A stretch of DNA of 64,000 bases. Origin: Comamonas sp. B21-038 (lineage in GTDB: Bacteria > Pseudomonadota > Gammaproteobacteria > Burkholderiales > Burkholderiaceae_C). Position numbers and translations under genes: made by a program. Below the pieces are notes generated by a model, which was given only the letters and a program-made list of their open reading frames with translations, was not told the DNA's origin and did not search any database. Shown here piece by piece: positions 36,144 through 43,889 of the stretch. The DNA lies in assembly GCF_022387135.1 (NCBI RefSeq), contig NZ_CP092462.1:4952001-5016000 (forward strand), in the 5' to 3' direction. The first letter of the stretch is position 1. Each line of letters starts with the position of its first letter.

Positions 36144-36188
36144 AATCCCCGGTTTTCTGGTTTTTACACCGTCGTTTGTGGTTTCGTT

Positions 36189-36197
36189 TGCTACACT
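36189..36197 (+). promoter_or_regulatory. Extended -10 promoter of the trp operon
   Basis: TGC-TACACT, an extended -10 box, ends seven bases before the leader-peptide ATG at 36205. The transcript would therefore start at or right next to the initiation codon. No -35 at standard spacing is evident; TTTACA at 36163 is too far away. Confidence 0.5.
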
Positions 36198-36204
36198 AGG
36201 CGCC

Positions 36205-36288
36205 ATGTTCATCCATCACGCAGTCATTACAGGTCGTTCCGACCGGGGAGCTTGGCCCTGGCGTAAGCCTGTATCTATGCCTGTTTGA
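36205..36288 (+). CDS. trpL: trp operon leader peptide (TrpL)
   Basis: A 27-codon open reading frame starting MFIHHAVITGRS with two tryptophan codons, W17 and W19 (GAWPWRK), ending at a TGA 128 bases before trpE. Trp codons close together in a short leader followed by competing stem-loops are the hallmark of ribosome-mediated attenuation: ribosome stalling when charged tRNA-Trp is scarce would favour the antiterminator fold. The ATG lies immediately downstream of an extended -10 box, so the leader may be translated from a leaderless transcript, a situation described for trpL in Sinorhizobium. I see no Shine-Dalgarno sequence. Confidence 0.75.
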   Translation: MFIHHAVITGRSDRGAWPWRKPVSMPV

Positions 36289-36416
36289 TTGCCGCTGGGT
36301 AACACGCCCCAGCGTGCGCCCGAGGGCTGGTTGCAAGGCCAGCCCACCAAAGATGAACTGCAGCGCACGATACGCACACATCCAGCGTGCGCTGCTCAAG
36401 CTGGGGATGGTTCTTC
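36289..36416 (+). promoter_or_regulatory. Attenuator-like structured region upstream of trpE
   Basis: It contains stem 1 CGCTGGG/CCCAGCG (36293-36299 with 36308-36314), stem 2 GGGCTGG/CCAGCCC (36324-36330 with 36339-36345), and stem 3 AGCGCAC/GTGCGCT (36362-36368 with 36387-36393). The left arm of stem 3 can instead pair with GTGCGC at 36314-36319, so alternative folds exclude each other. No strong T run follows any stem, so premature termination may be Rho-assisted or control may act on trpE translation. Confidence 0.6.
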
Positions 36417-37916
36417 GTGATCACCGAACTCGAATTCAAAAGTCTGGCCAACCAAGGCTACAACCGCATTCCTCTGGTCGCAGAAGCGTTTGCGGATCTG
36501 GAAACCCCTCTCTCCCTGTACCTCAAGCTCTGCCACACGCATGACGATGGCAAGCACAGCTTTCTGCTCGAATCCGTGGTCGGAGGCGAGCGTTTTGGCC
36601 GTTACAGCTTTATCGGCCTGCCTGCCCGCAGCCTGCTGCGCGCCAGTGGCTTTGGCGCCGATGCCCGCACCGAGGTGGTGACCGATGGCCAGGTGGTCGA
36701 GACCCATGCGGGCAATCCGCTGGATTTCATTGCCGACTACCAAAAGCGCTTCAAGGTCGCGCTGTCGCCCGGTCTGCCGCGCTTTTGCGGCGGTCTGGCG
36801 GGGTATTTCGGGTATGACGCGGTGCGCTACATCGAGAAGAAGCTCGAGAACAGCTGCCCGCCCGACACCCTGGGCACGCCCGACATCCTGCTGCTGCAGT
36901 GCGAAGAGGTCGCTGTCATCGACAACCTCTCGGGCAAGCTCTACCTGATTGTCTACGCCAACCCGGCCGAGGCCGAGGCCTATTCCAAGGCCAAGAAGCG
37001 CGTGCGCCAGCTCAAGGAGCAGCTGCGCTACTCGGTCAGCGTGCCGCAAATCAAGGCCGGTGACAGCTACCCGTCCGAGCGCAGCTTTGCCAAGGCCGAT
37101 TACCTCCAGGCTGTACTGGAGGCCAAGGAGATGATTGCCGCCGGCGACTTCATGCAGGTGCAGGTGGGCCAGCGCATCCAGAAGCGCTACACCGAGAACC
37201 CGCTGTCGCTGTACCGCGCGCTGCGCTCGCTCAACCCCAGCCCCTATATGTACTACTACCACTTTGGGGATTTCCAGGTGGTAGGGGCCAGCCCCGAGAT
37301 TCTGGTGCGCCAGGAGCAGGTCGAGGAAGGGCAGAAGATCACCATCCGCCCGCTGGCCGGCACGCGGCCGCGCGCTGCAACGCCGGAAAAGGACAAGGCC
37401 ACCGAGCAGGAGCTGGTGAACGACCCCAAGGAGCGCGCCGAGCACGTGATGCTGATCGACCTGGCGCGCAACGACATCGGCCGCATTGCCAAGACCGGCT
37501 CCGTCAAGGTGACCGAGGCCTTCGCGGTGGAGCGCTACAGCCATGTGATGCACATCGTCAGCAATGTCGAGGGCATTTTGAAGGACGGTATGACCAGCAT
37601 GGACGTGCTCAAGGCCACGTTTCCGGCCGGCACCCTGTCGGGTGCGCCCAAGGTGCATGCGATGGAAGTCATCGACCAGCTCGAGCCGGTCAAGCGCGGT
37701 ATCTATGGTGGGGCCTGCGGCTACCTGAGCTTTGCCGGCGACATGGACCTGGCCATTGCGATCCGCACCGGCGTCATCAAGGACGGCATGCTCTATGTGC
37801 AGGCGGCGGCTGGCGTGGTCGCCGACTCGGTGCCCGAGCTGGAATGGAAAGAGACCGAACACAAGGCCCGCGCACTGCTGCGCGCGGCCGAACTCGTTGA
37901 GGAAGGACTGGAATGA
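36417..37916 (+). CDS. trpE: Anthranilate synthase component I
   Basis: A 499-residue chorismate-using enzyme that makes anthranilate with ammonia supplied by TrpG. The tryptophan feedback site LLES is at 50-53. Catalytic and chorismate-binding segments are RPLAGTRPRA, DLARNDIGRI and GTLSGAPKVHAMEVI. The start is a GTG giving (M)ITELEFKSL, the conserved N-terminus; GGGGA lies upstream. The upstream reading in the same frame is leader sequence and is not conserved. Its TGA overlaps the ATG of the chorismate mutase gene (ATGA). Confidence 0.96.
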   Translation: MITELEFKSLANQGYNRIPLVAEAFADLETPLSLYLKLCHTHDDGKHSFLLESVVGGERFGRYSFIGLPARSLLRASGFGADARTEVVTDGQVVETHAGNPLDFIADYQKRFKVALSPGLPRFCGGLAGYFGYDAVRYIEKKLENSCPPDTLGTPDILLLQCEEVAVIDNLSGKLYLIVYANPAEAEAYSKAKKRVRQLKEQLRYSVSVPQIKAGDSYPSERSFAKADYLQAVLEAKEMIAAGDFMQVQVGQRIQKRYTENPLSLYRALRSLNPSPYMYYYHFGDFQVVGASPEILVRQEQVEEGQKITIRPLAGTRPRAATPEKDKATEQELVNDPKERAEHVMLIDLARNDIGRIAKTGSVKVTEAFAVERYSHVMHIVSNVEGILKDGMTSMDVLKATFPAGTLSGAPKVHAMEVIDQLEPVKRGIYGGACGYLSFAGDMDLAIAIRTGVIKDGMLYVQAAAGVVADSVPELEWKETEHKARALLRAAELVEEGLE

Positions 37917-38242
37917 CCCGCGCTATCGACAAAGTAGAAGACTGCAACACCATGGCCGACGTGCGCCGCAATGTGAATGCGCTCGACGACATCCTGGTGC
38001 CCCTGCTGGTGGAGCGCGGCGGCTACATGACCCAGGCTGCCAAGGTCAAGAACAACCCCGCGCTGGTGCGTGATGAAGAGCGCATCGAGACCATCGTCAG
38101 CCGCGTACGCGAACGCGCGGCGCTCGAAGGCGGCCAACCCGATGTGATCGAGGCCATCTACCGCGCGATGATGGAAGCCTACATCGCCTACGAACACCGC
38201 GAACTGGCCCGCTTGCAAGCGGGCGGCAAACCCCGGGAGTGA
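37913..38242 (+). CDS. Chorismate mutase (AroQ-type), embedded in trp operon
   Basis: A 109-residue all-helical AroQ-fold protein that would convert chorismate to prephenate, or act as a PchB-like lyase. Active-site candidates in order are R18/R19, R35 in LLVERG, K44/K46, and E55/E56/R57 in RDEERIE. The position that is Gln in E. coli chorismate mutase appears as E94 here. It is translationally coupled to trpE (4-base overlap), and trpG follows two bases after its stop. Prephenate leads to Phe/Tyr, so placing this enzyme under tryptophan attenuation is unusual. It may balance the aromatic branches or physically associate with anthranilate synthase (inference). Confidence 0.85.
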   Translation: MTRAIDKVEDCNTMADVRRNVNALDDILVPLLVERGGYMTQAAKVKNNPALVRDEERIETIVSRVRERAALEGGQPDVIEAIYRAMMEAYIAYEHRELARLQAGGKPRE

Positions 38243-38244
38243 CG

Positions 38245-38817
38245 ATGAAAAAACTGTTGATGGTCGATAACTACGACAGCTTCACCTACAACATCGTGCA
38301 GTACTTCGGTGAGTTGGGGGTCGAGGTCGTGGTGGTGCGCAATGACGAAACCTCGCTCGAGGCCATCGCTGCCCACCAGCCCGATTGGCTGGTCATCTCG
38401 CCCGGTCCCTGCTCGCCGGCCGAAGCCGGTATCTCCATCGCGGCAATCCAGCACTTTGCCGGCAAGCTGCCTATTTTGGGCGTATGCCTGGGCCACCAGG
38501 CCATTGGCGCGGCCTTTGGCGGCAAGGTGGTGCGTGCCGTGCAGCAAATGCATGGCAAGACCAGCGTGATCACGACCACGCAAGAAGGCGTGTTTGCCGG
38601 TCTGCCGGCGCAATTCACCGTCAACCGCTACCACTCGCTGGTGATCGAGCGCAGCAGCTGCCCCGATTGCCTGGAAGTGACGGCGACCAGTGAAGATGGC
38701 GAAATCCAGGGCGTGCGCCACAACAGCCTGCCGATCCAGGGCGTGCAGTTCCATCCCGAGAGCATCCTCACCGAACATGGCCATGCGATGCTGAAGAACT
38801 TTCTGGAGCAGCGCTGA
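38245..38817 (+). CDS. trpG: Anthranilate synthase component II (glutamine amidotransferase)
   Basis: A 190-residue class I amidotransferase. The catalytic triad is C81 ([10 protein letters not shown]), H170 and E172 ([13 protein letters not shown]), with the oxyanion segment [11 protein letters not shown]. It supplies ammonia from glutamine to TrpE, and in many bacteria also to para-aminobenzoate synthase. The ATG at 38245 has GGGAG five bases upstream; an in-frame GTG two codons earlier is less likely. The TGA overlaps the start of the LysE-type exporter gene (TGATG). Confidence 0.96.
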   Translation: MKKLLMVDNYDSFTYNIVQYFGELGVEVVVVRNDETSLEAIAAHQPDWLVISPGPCSPAEAGISIAAIQHFAGKLPILGVCLGHQAIGAAFGGKVVRAVQQMHGKTSVITTTQEGVFAGLPAQFTVNRYHSLVIERSSCPDCLEVTATSEDGEIQGVRHNSLPIQGVQFHPESILTEHGHAMLKNFLEQR

Positions 38818-39476
38818 TGGCCGAGCCGCACCAGTTGCTGATGTTCATCGCAGCTGGCTGGCTGCTCAACCTCACCCCGGGCCCGGACGTGTTCTACATG
38901 CTCAGCCATGCAGCGCGCCAGGGCTGGCGTGCCGGCTTGGTGGCCAGCGCCGGTATCACCGCTGGCTGCATGGTGCATGTGACGGCTGCTGCGCTGGGTG
39001 TTGGCGCATTGCTGGCCGCCTCGGCCACCGCCTTTGGCGTACTCAAGTGGCTGGGCGCGGCCTACCTGCTGTGGATGGGCCTGCAGATGCTGCGTAGCAA
39101 AAACAACAGCAAGCCGCTGTCGCCTGCCGGTAACGCAACGGCTCTGGCAGAGCCGGGCACGCCTCTGGCGCGCATCTTCTGGGGCGGCTTCTGGACCAAC
39201 GTGCTGAACCCCAAGGTTGCGATCTTCTTTCTGGCCTTTATTCCGCAGTTCATCGCTGCCGACTATGCCCACAAGAGCCTGGCCTTTGCCGCGCTGGGCC
39301 TGCTCTTCAACCTGAACGCCATCCCCGTCAATATGCTCTGGGTGGGGATGGGTGCCGGAATGGCCCGGCGCGCGGGCGGGTTGCGCCAGCGCCTGCATTG
39401 GCTCGACCGCGCGGCCGGCGCCATGTTCATTGGCTTTGGCCTCAAGCTGGCGCTGACCGACAAGCCCGGCGCCTGA
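38817..39476 (+). CDS. LysE/RhtB family amino-acid exporter within the trp operon
   Basis: A 219-residue inner-membrane protein with about six hydrophobic helices and the LysE-family N-terminal motif [23 protein letters not shown]. Further family segments are [15 protein letters not shown] and [23 protein letters not shown]. It is locked between trpG (1-base overlap) and trpD (23-bp gap), so it is co-transcribed with tryptophan synthesis. The export substrate could be tryptophan, anthranilate or another metabolite of the branch. This is inference from position; family members export Lys, Thr, homoserine and others. Confidence 0.88.
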   Translation: MAEPHQLLMFIAAGWLLNLTPGPDVFYMLSHAARQGWRAGLVASAGITAGCMVHVTAAALGVGALLAASATAFGVLKWLGAAYLLWMGLQMLRSKNNSKPLSPAGNATALAEPGTPLARIFWGGFWTNVLNPKVAIFFLAFIPQFIAADYAHKSLAFAALGLLFNLNAIPVNMLWVGMGAGMARRAGGLRQRLHWLDRAAGAMFIGFGLKLALTDKPGA

Positions 39477-39499
39477 CCCCTGATACAGCGAGAAACTCC

Positions 39500-40531
39500 A
39501 TGTCGATTACTCCCCAAGAAGCGCTGCAGCGCACCATCGAGCACCGCGAAATCTTCCACGACGAGATGCTGCACCTGATGCGCATGATCATGCAGGGCGA
39601 GCTCTCCCCGGTGATGACCGCCGCCATCCTGACCGGCCTGCGCGTCAAGAAGGAAACCATTGGCGAGATCAGCGCTGCCGCCCAGGTGATGCGCGAGTTC
39701 TCCAACAAGGTCCATGTGGCCGATCGCCAGCATTTGGTCGACATCGTCGGCACCGGTGGCGATGGTGCCAACACCTTCAACATCTCGACCTGCTCGGTGT
39801 TTGTCATTGCCGCTGCCGGTGGCAAGGTCAGCAAGCATGGCGGGCGCAGCGTCTCCAGCAAATCGGGCAGTGCCGATGCGATGGAAGCACTGGGTGTCAA
39901 CATCCAGCTGAGCCCCGAGCAGATCGCCCAGAGCATTGCCGAGGTGGGCATCGGCTTCATGTTTGCGCCCAACCACCACCCGGCGATGAAGAACGTGGCC
40001 CCGGTCCGCAAGGAACTGGGCGTGCGCACCATCTTCAATATCCTCGGGCCCCTGACCAACCCGGCCAGCGCGCCCAATATCCTGATGGGCGTCTTCCACG
40101 AAGACCTGGTCGGCATCCAGGTGCGCGCACTGCAGCGCCTGGGCGCCGAGCATGCGATCGTCGTCTATGGCCGTGATGGCCTCGACGAGATCAGCCTGGG
40201 TGCCAGCACCCTGGTGGGCGAGCTCAAGGACGGCGTGGTGCGCGAGTACCAGATCCATCCGGAAGACTTCGGTATCCAAATGGTGGGCACGCGCGCGTTC
40301 CGCGTCGACAATGCCGAACAGTCCAAGGCGATGCTGATGGGCATCCTGCAAGGCGAGCAAGGCCCCGCGCGCGATATCGTCTGCCTCAATGCCGGTGCTG
40401 CGCTCTATGCGGCCAATGTGGCCAGTTCGATCGAAGACGGCCTGCAGCGCGCCCGCGCTGCGATCGACAGCGGCGCGGCCTTGCAAAAGCTGCAGGACCT
40501 CGTGGCCCTGACGCGCCGGCTTGCCGCCTGA
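39500..40531 (+). CDS. trpD: Anthranilate phosphoribosyltransferase
   Basis: A 343-residue enzyme joining anthranilate and PRPP. The PRPP-binding loop [14 protein letters not shown] is at 84-97, followed by [15 protein letters not shown] and the anthranilate-side [11 protein letters not shown] and GPLTNPA segments. The start at 39500 gives [17 protein letters not shown], the conserved beginning; the longer in-frame reading lies within the exporter gene. Followed 26 bp later by trpC. Confidence 0.96.
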   Translation: MSITPQEALQRTIEHREIFHDEMLHLMRMIMQGELSPVMTAAILTGLRVKKETIGEISAAAQVMREFSNKVHVADRQHLVDIVGTGGDGANTFNISTCSVFVIAAAGGKVSKHGGRSVSSKSGSADAMEALGVNIQLSPEQIAQSIAEVGIGFMFAPNHHPAMKNVAPVRKELGVRTIFNILGPLTNPASAPNILMGVFHEDLVGIQVRALQRLGAEHAIVVYGRDGLDEISLGASTLVGELKDGVVREYQIHPEDFGIQMVGTRAFRVDNAEQSKAMLMGILQGEQGPARDIVCLNAGAALYAANVASSIEDGLQRARAAIDSGAALQKLQDLVALTRRLAA

Positions 40532-40557
40532 GCCGGCCTCCCAACCAAGGAAAACAC

Positions 40558-41358
40558 ATGTCCGATATTCTGAAAAAAATCTGTGAGGCCAAGCGCATCG
40601 AAGTGGCCGAGGCCAAAAAGCGCAGCCCCTTTGAGGTGATGCGCCGCGACGCCGAAAGCCGTGTGCTGACCCGTGACTTTGTCGGCGCGCTGCGCGCCAA
40701 GATCGCCCAAGGCCAGGCCGCGGTGATCGCCGAGGTGAAAAAGGCCAGCCCCAGCAAGGGCGTGATCCGTGCCGATTTTGACCCGGCCGACATTGCCCAG
40801 AGCTACATGGTGGGCGACGGCAAGACCAGCGCCGCCTGCCTGTCGGTGCTGACCGACCGCCAGTTCTTCCAGGGCGAGCCGGATTTTCTGAAGCAGGCCC
40901 GCGCCAGCACCTTGCTGCCGGTGCTGCGCAAGGATTTCATGGTCGATCCCTACCAGATCTATGAATCCCGCGCGATGGGTGCCGACTGCGTGCTGCTGAT
41001 CGCCGCCTGCCTGGACGACGCCCAGATGGCCGAAATGGAGCAGATTGCACGCAGCCTGGACATGGCCGTGCTGGTCGAGGTGCATGACGGCGCCGAGCTG
41101 GCGCGTGCGCTCAAGCTCAAGACGCCGCTGATCGGCATCAACAACCGCGATCTGCGCACGTTTGAAGTCAGCATCCAGACCACCTTGGATCTGCAAAAGC
41201 AGGTGCCTGCCGACCGCCTGCTGGTGACCGAGTCGGGCATTGCCAGCCCGGACGATGTCAAGACCTTGCGCGATGCCGGCATCCACGCCTTCCTGGTGGG
41301 CGAGGCCTTTATGCGCGCCGATGAACCGGGCGAAGCACTGGCCAAGCTGTTCGCTTAA
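40558..41358 (+). CDS. trpC: Indole-3-glycerol phosphate synthase
   Basis: A 266-residue TIM-barrel enzyme, monofunctional (no fused TrpF). Catalytic residues lie in [12 protein letters not shown] (E59, K61, phosphate-binding 65-68), [23 protein letters not shown] and VTESGI. It completes the trpEGDC unit; trpF, trpB and trpA are absent from the window, which agrees with the split trp gene arrangement of Betaproteobacteria. An A-rich stretch and a hairpin follow the stop. Confidence 0.96.
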   Translation: MSDILKKICEAKRIEVAEAKKRSPFEVMRRDAESRVLTRDFVGALRAKIAQGQAAVIAEVKKASPSKGVIRADFDPADIAQSYMVGDGKTSAACLSVLTDRQFFQGEPDFLKQARASTLLPVLRKDFMVDPYQIYESRAMGADCVLLIAACLDDAQMAEMEQIARSLDMAVLVEVHDGAELARALKLKTPLIGINNRDLRTFEVSIQTTLDLQKQVPADRLLVTESGIASPDDVKTLRDAGIHAFLVGEAFMRADEPGEALAKLFA

Positions 41359-41373
41359 GCAAAGCAGCTAAGA

Positions 41374-41403
41374 AAAAACGAGTAGCGGCGCAATGCCGCT
41401 ACT
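41374..41403 (-). terminator. Intrinsic terminator for the leftward DUF5329 gene
   Basis: Perfect 9-bp stem AGTAGCGGC/GCCGCTACT with a 5-base loop. On the minus strand it is followed by TTTTTT. The stem overlaps the stop codon of the DUF5329 gene and may also slow the convergent trp transcript. Confidence 0.75.
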
Positions 41404-41791
41404 GCGCCGTGCGTGCCTGGGCCAGCTGGGCCTCAAACCATTGCTGGCTGCGCACTTCCGGCTGGCCTGGGCAACGCACCAGATAGGGCTTGCCCGACAT
41501 GCTGCTTTGGCTGGCCGCGCGCGCAATAAAGGCCTCGGCCGTGGGCGCCAAATCTCTTTTTTGCAGGTAGCTGTACTTGCGCTGCAAATGCGCGCTGGCC
41601 TCGCTGGCGCTGTACCACTGGCCATTGCGGGAAAATTCACAGCCCGACTGCTGCAAGGCCTTGAACAGCGATTGAATCTCGCGCTCGGTGGTGCTGGTTT
41701 CGCTGCTGGCGGTCTGCGCGCCGGCGGCCAGGCTGCACAGCAAACAGGCCGCGGCGAGGGCCGGGGTCCAGGGGTATCGTCGGTGGGACAT
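41399..41791 (-). CDS. DUF5329 (YfeK-like) periplasmic protein
   Basis: A 130-residue exported protein with a signal peptide of about 25 residues (LAAACLLCSLAAGAQ-T). The mature part matches the DUF5329 pattern: IQSLFKALQQSGCEFSRNG, WYSASEASAHLQRKY and a C-terminal AASQSSMSGKPYLVRC. The two cysteines in the mature part probably form a disulfide. No enzymatic motif and no known role. Convergent with trpC and divergent from the Fur-boxed esterase gene; nothing suggests it shares their function. Confidence 0.75.
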   Translation of the reverse strand: MSHRRYPWTPALAAACLLCSLAAGAQTASSETSTTEREIQSLFKALQQSGCEFSRNGQWYSASEASAHLQRKYSYLQKRDLAPTAEAFIARAASQSSMSGKPYLVRCPGQPEVRSQQWFEAQLAQARTAQ

Positions 41792-41845
41792 GGCTCGTCA
41801 AGCAAGTTGGTGGATCTGGCAGCGCAGGCGCTGTGCTAGTATCAA

Positions 41846-41863
41846 TTGCGAATAATTCCCATT
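41846..41863 (+). promoter_or_regulatory. Fur-box-like site upstream of lipoprotein esterase
   Basis: TTGCGAATAATTCCCATT closely matches, in reverse orientation, the site at 57573-57594 upstream of the siderophore transporter, and resembles the betaproteobacterial Fur box (TTGCGAATnnTTCTCATT). It lies about 105 bases before the chosen ATG. Confidence 0.6.
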
Positions 41864-41967
41864 TCTAACTTTTAGGAGTGGGTTTTTTCTTCGCATCTTT
41901 CCCTTCTTCCCCGGCCAGCGGCCCCATGCCCAGCAAGGGCCGCCGGCCTGTTTGCCGTTGTTTGTCC

Positions 41968-43758
41968 ATGAGTATCCATGATCGCCATGCTCCCCAAGCG
42001 CCCAGCGCCTTTGTACTGCCACCATCGCGTCTGCGCGGGCTCGCTGCCAGCGCAGCGCTGGCGCTGATCGTGCTGGGCGGCTGCGCCAGCGCACCCGAGC
42101 GCCCAGCGCCTGCGCAGCTGCTGCGCATCGGGCAGACGGTGCAAGGCCAGTTGGCCCCTGGCGCAGAGCAGCGCTGGCAGCTCGACGCGCTGCAGGTGCC
42201 CGCCGGCAGCGTGGTGCGCGCGGAGGTCGATGGCCGTGGTGTGCAGCTGGATCTGCAAGATGCGGCAGGCCGGCATCTGCGCCGCCTGCTGCGCAGTGAT
42301 GGCGTGGGCGAGGGCATCACCTGGCAGGCCCAGGCGGGCGAGCAGTTGCTGTTGCACTGGAATGCGCAGCCGGCGGTGGCCTATGCCAGCAGCAGTGCAG
42401 AGGCCGGCCAGCTGCCTGTGCAGGCGGCCGCAGGCTACTACCGCCTAGAGATCCAACGCGCCTGGGCCCCGCGTGCCGACCCACCGGTGGCCTTGCCCAA
42501 CAAGCCGCTGCAAAGCCCGCGCCTGCAGGCCTTGGCGCACGATCTGGAACGTGGCGGCACCACTGATGCTTTCTGGCAGGAGATGGCCCAGCGCGGAACG
42601 CCGTTGGTGGAGCCCTGGAGCGGCCAGGAGAGGCTGGTGACTTTTCTGTGGCGCGGCGCGCAGCACAGCGTGCGCCTGTTTGGCAGCCCCTCGGGCAACC
42701 ATGAATCGCTGCAGCGCCTGGGCCGCTCGGATGTGTGGTGGAGCAGCTTTGTGATGCCCAGCGATGCGCGCCTGAGCTACGGCATGGCGCCCGATGTCCC
42801 CGGCATCGACGGCACGGCGACCGAGCAGCGCCGCAGCATTCTGGCGACCTTGCAGCGCGATCCGTTGAACCCGCGCAGCTGGGCCGCGTCGGAAGATGGC
42901 GCTGCAGCGGTGGACAATTACCAGGGCCGCTCGGTGCTGCAGCTGCCCGATGCGCCCGCGCAGCCCTGGTCGCAGCCGGCCAACGGGCCGTTGCCGGGCG
43001 ATCTGCAGCGCCACTGGCTGCATTCGGCGGCCCTGGGCCATGGCCGCGATGTCTGGATCTACCGCCCTGCGGGCTGGGCCCAGACCCCGCAGGACCAGCG
43101 CGCCTTGCTGGTGCTGTTCGATGCCCATGCCTATCTGCGCCAGGTGCCCACGCCGCAGATCGTGGAGCGGCTGCAGGCGCAGGGCTTGATCCCGGCCACG
43201 GCCGTGGTGCTGGTGGCCAATGCCAGCAGCGAGCTGCGCAATACCGAGCTGCCGCCCAACCCGGCATTTGCCGATTTCATGGGGCTGCAGCTGATGCCCT
43301 GGCTGGCCACGCAGGGGCTGGATGTGCCCGCCGCACGCACAGTGATTGCCGGCTCCAGCTATGGCGGCCTGGCATCGAGCTATATGGCGCTGCGCCATCC
43401 GGAACGCTTTGGCAATGTGCTGAGCCTGTCCGGTTCCTACTGGTGGGCGCCGGAGGCCGAAGCGCCCAATGCGATGGCGCGCTGGTGGGCGACAGCGCCC
43501 CGCCAGAACGTTCGCTTCTACCTGGATGCGGGCCGCTATGAAAGCGCACGCGGCGGGCAGGCAGGCATTCTGGAGACCAGCCGTGAACTGGGCGAAGTGC
43601 TGCGGACCCAAGGCTACCCGGTGACCCAGCGGGAGCACAGCACGGGGCATGACTATGTGCACTGGCAGGGCGCCCTCGCCTGTGGGCTGGTGGCGCTGCT
43701 GCAACCTGCCAATGCGACCCGGGTGCAGTCTGCCTGTGGCGCTGGCAGCGGGCAGTGA
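41968..43758 (+). CDS. Lipoprotein alpha/beta-hydrolase related to enterochelin (siderophore) esterase
   Basis: A 596-residue putative lipoprotein: signal with lipobox LGGC (acylated Cys39), then an N-terminal beta-rich region (about 45-165). A C-terminal esterase-D/Fes-type alpha/beta-hydrolase domain carries RDVWIYRPAG, nucleophile S464 in AGSSYGG, and His in STGHDYVHW. The architecture, N-terminal domain plus Fes-type hydrolase, suggests hydrolysis of a ferric tri-catecholate siderophore in the periplasm rather than in the cytoplasm as for E. coli Fes. The Fur-like box upstream supports iron control. Start at 41968 chosen because it begins a proper lipoprotein signal; an ATG at 41926 is possible. 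Confidence 0.78.
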   Translation: MSIHDRHAPQAPSAFVLPPSRLRGLAASAALALIVLGGCASAPERPAPAQLLRIGQTVQGQLAPGAEQRWQLDALQVPAGSVVRAEVDGRGVQLDLQDAAGRHLRRLLRSDGVGEGITWQAQAGEQLLLHWNAQPAVAYASSSAEAGQLPVQAAAGYYRLEIQRAWAPRADPPVALPNKPLQSPRLQALAHDLERGGTTDAFWQEMAQRGTPLVEPWSGQERLVTFLWRGAQHSVRLFGSPSGNHESLQRLGRSDVWWSSFVMPSDARLSYGMAPDVPGIDGTATEQRRSILATLQRDPLNPRSWAASEDGAAAVDNYQGRSVLQLPDAPAQPWSQPANGPLPGDLQRHWLHSAALGHGRDVWIYRPAGWAQTPQDQRALLVLFDAHAYLRQVPTPQIVERLQAQGLIPATAVVLVANASSELRNTELPPNPAFADFMGLQLMPWLATQGLDVPAARTVIAGSSYGGLASSYMALRHPERFGNVLSLSGSYWWAPEAEAPNAMARWWATAPRQNVRFYLDAGRYESARGGQAGILETSRELGEVLRTQGYPVTQREHSTGHDYVHWQGALACGLVALLQPANATRVQSACGAGSGQ

Positions 43759-43794
43759 GGCAAGTCGCCAACCTCTCGGTCCACCTAACCAAAT

Positions 43795-43813
43795 GGTAAT
43801 GCGTCGGTAATGC
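43795..43813 (+). promoter_or_regulatory. Direct-repeat box upstream of metal efflux operon
   Basis: GGTAATGC-gtc-GGTAATGC: two identical 8-base half-sites at an 11-base period, about one helical turn, 77 bases before the adaptor ATG. Tandem half-sites of this spacing are typical OmpR-family regulator sites. The OmpR-type regulator at 49510 is the obvious candidate. Confidence 0.5.
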
Positions 43814-43889
43814 CACGCCCCCCGGTGTCTGTCTAGCATGGAGCCCGCGCCACGCGGCGACATGAACACACAGAACACCAGGGGCAAGC

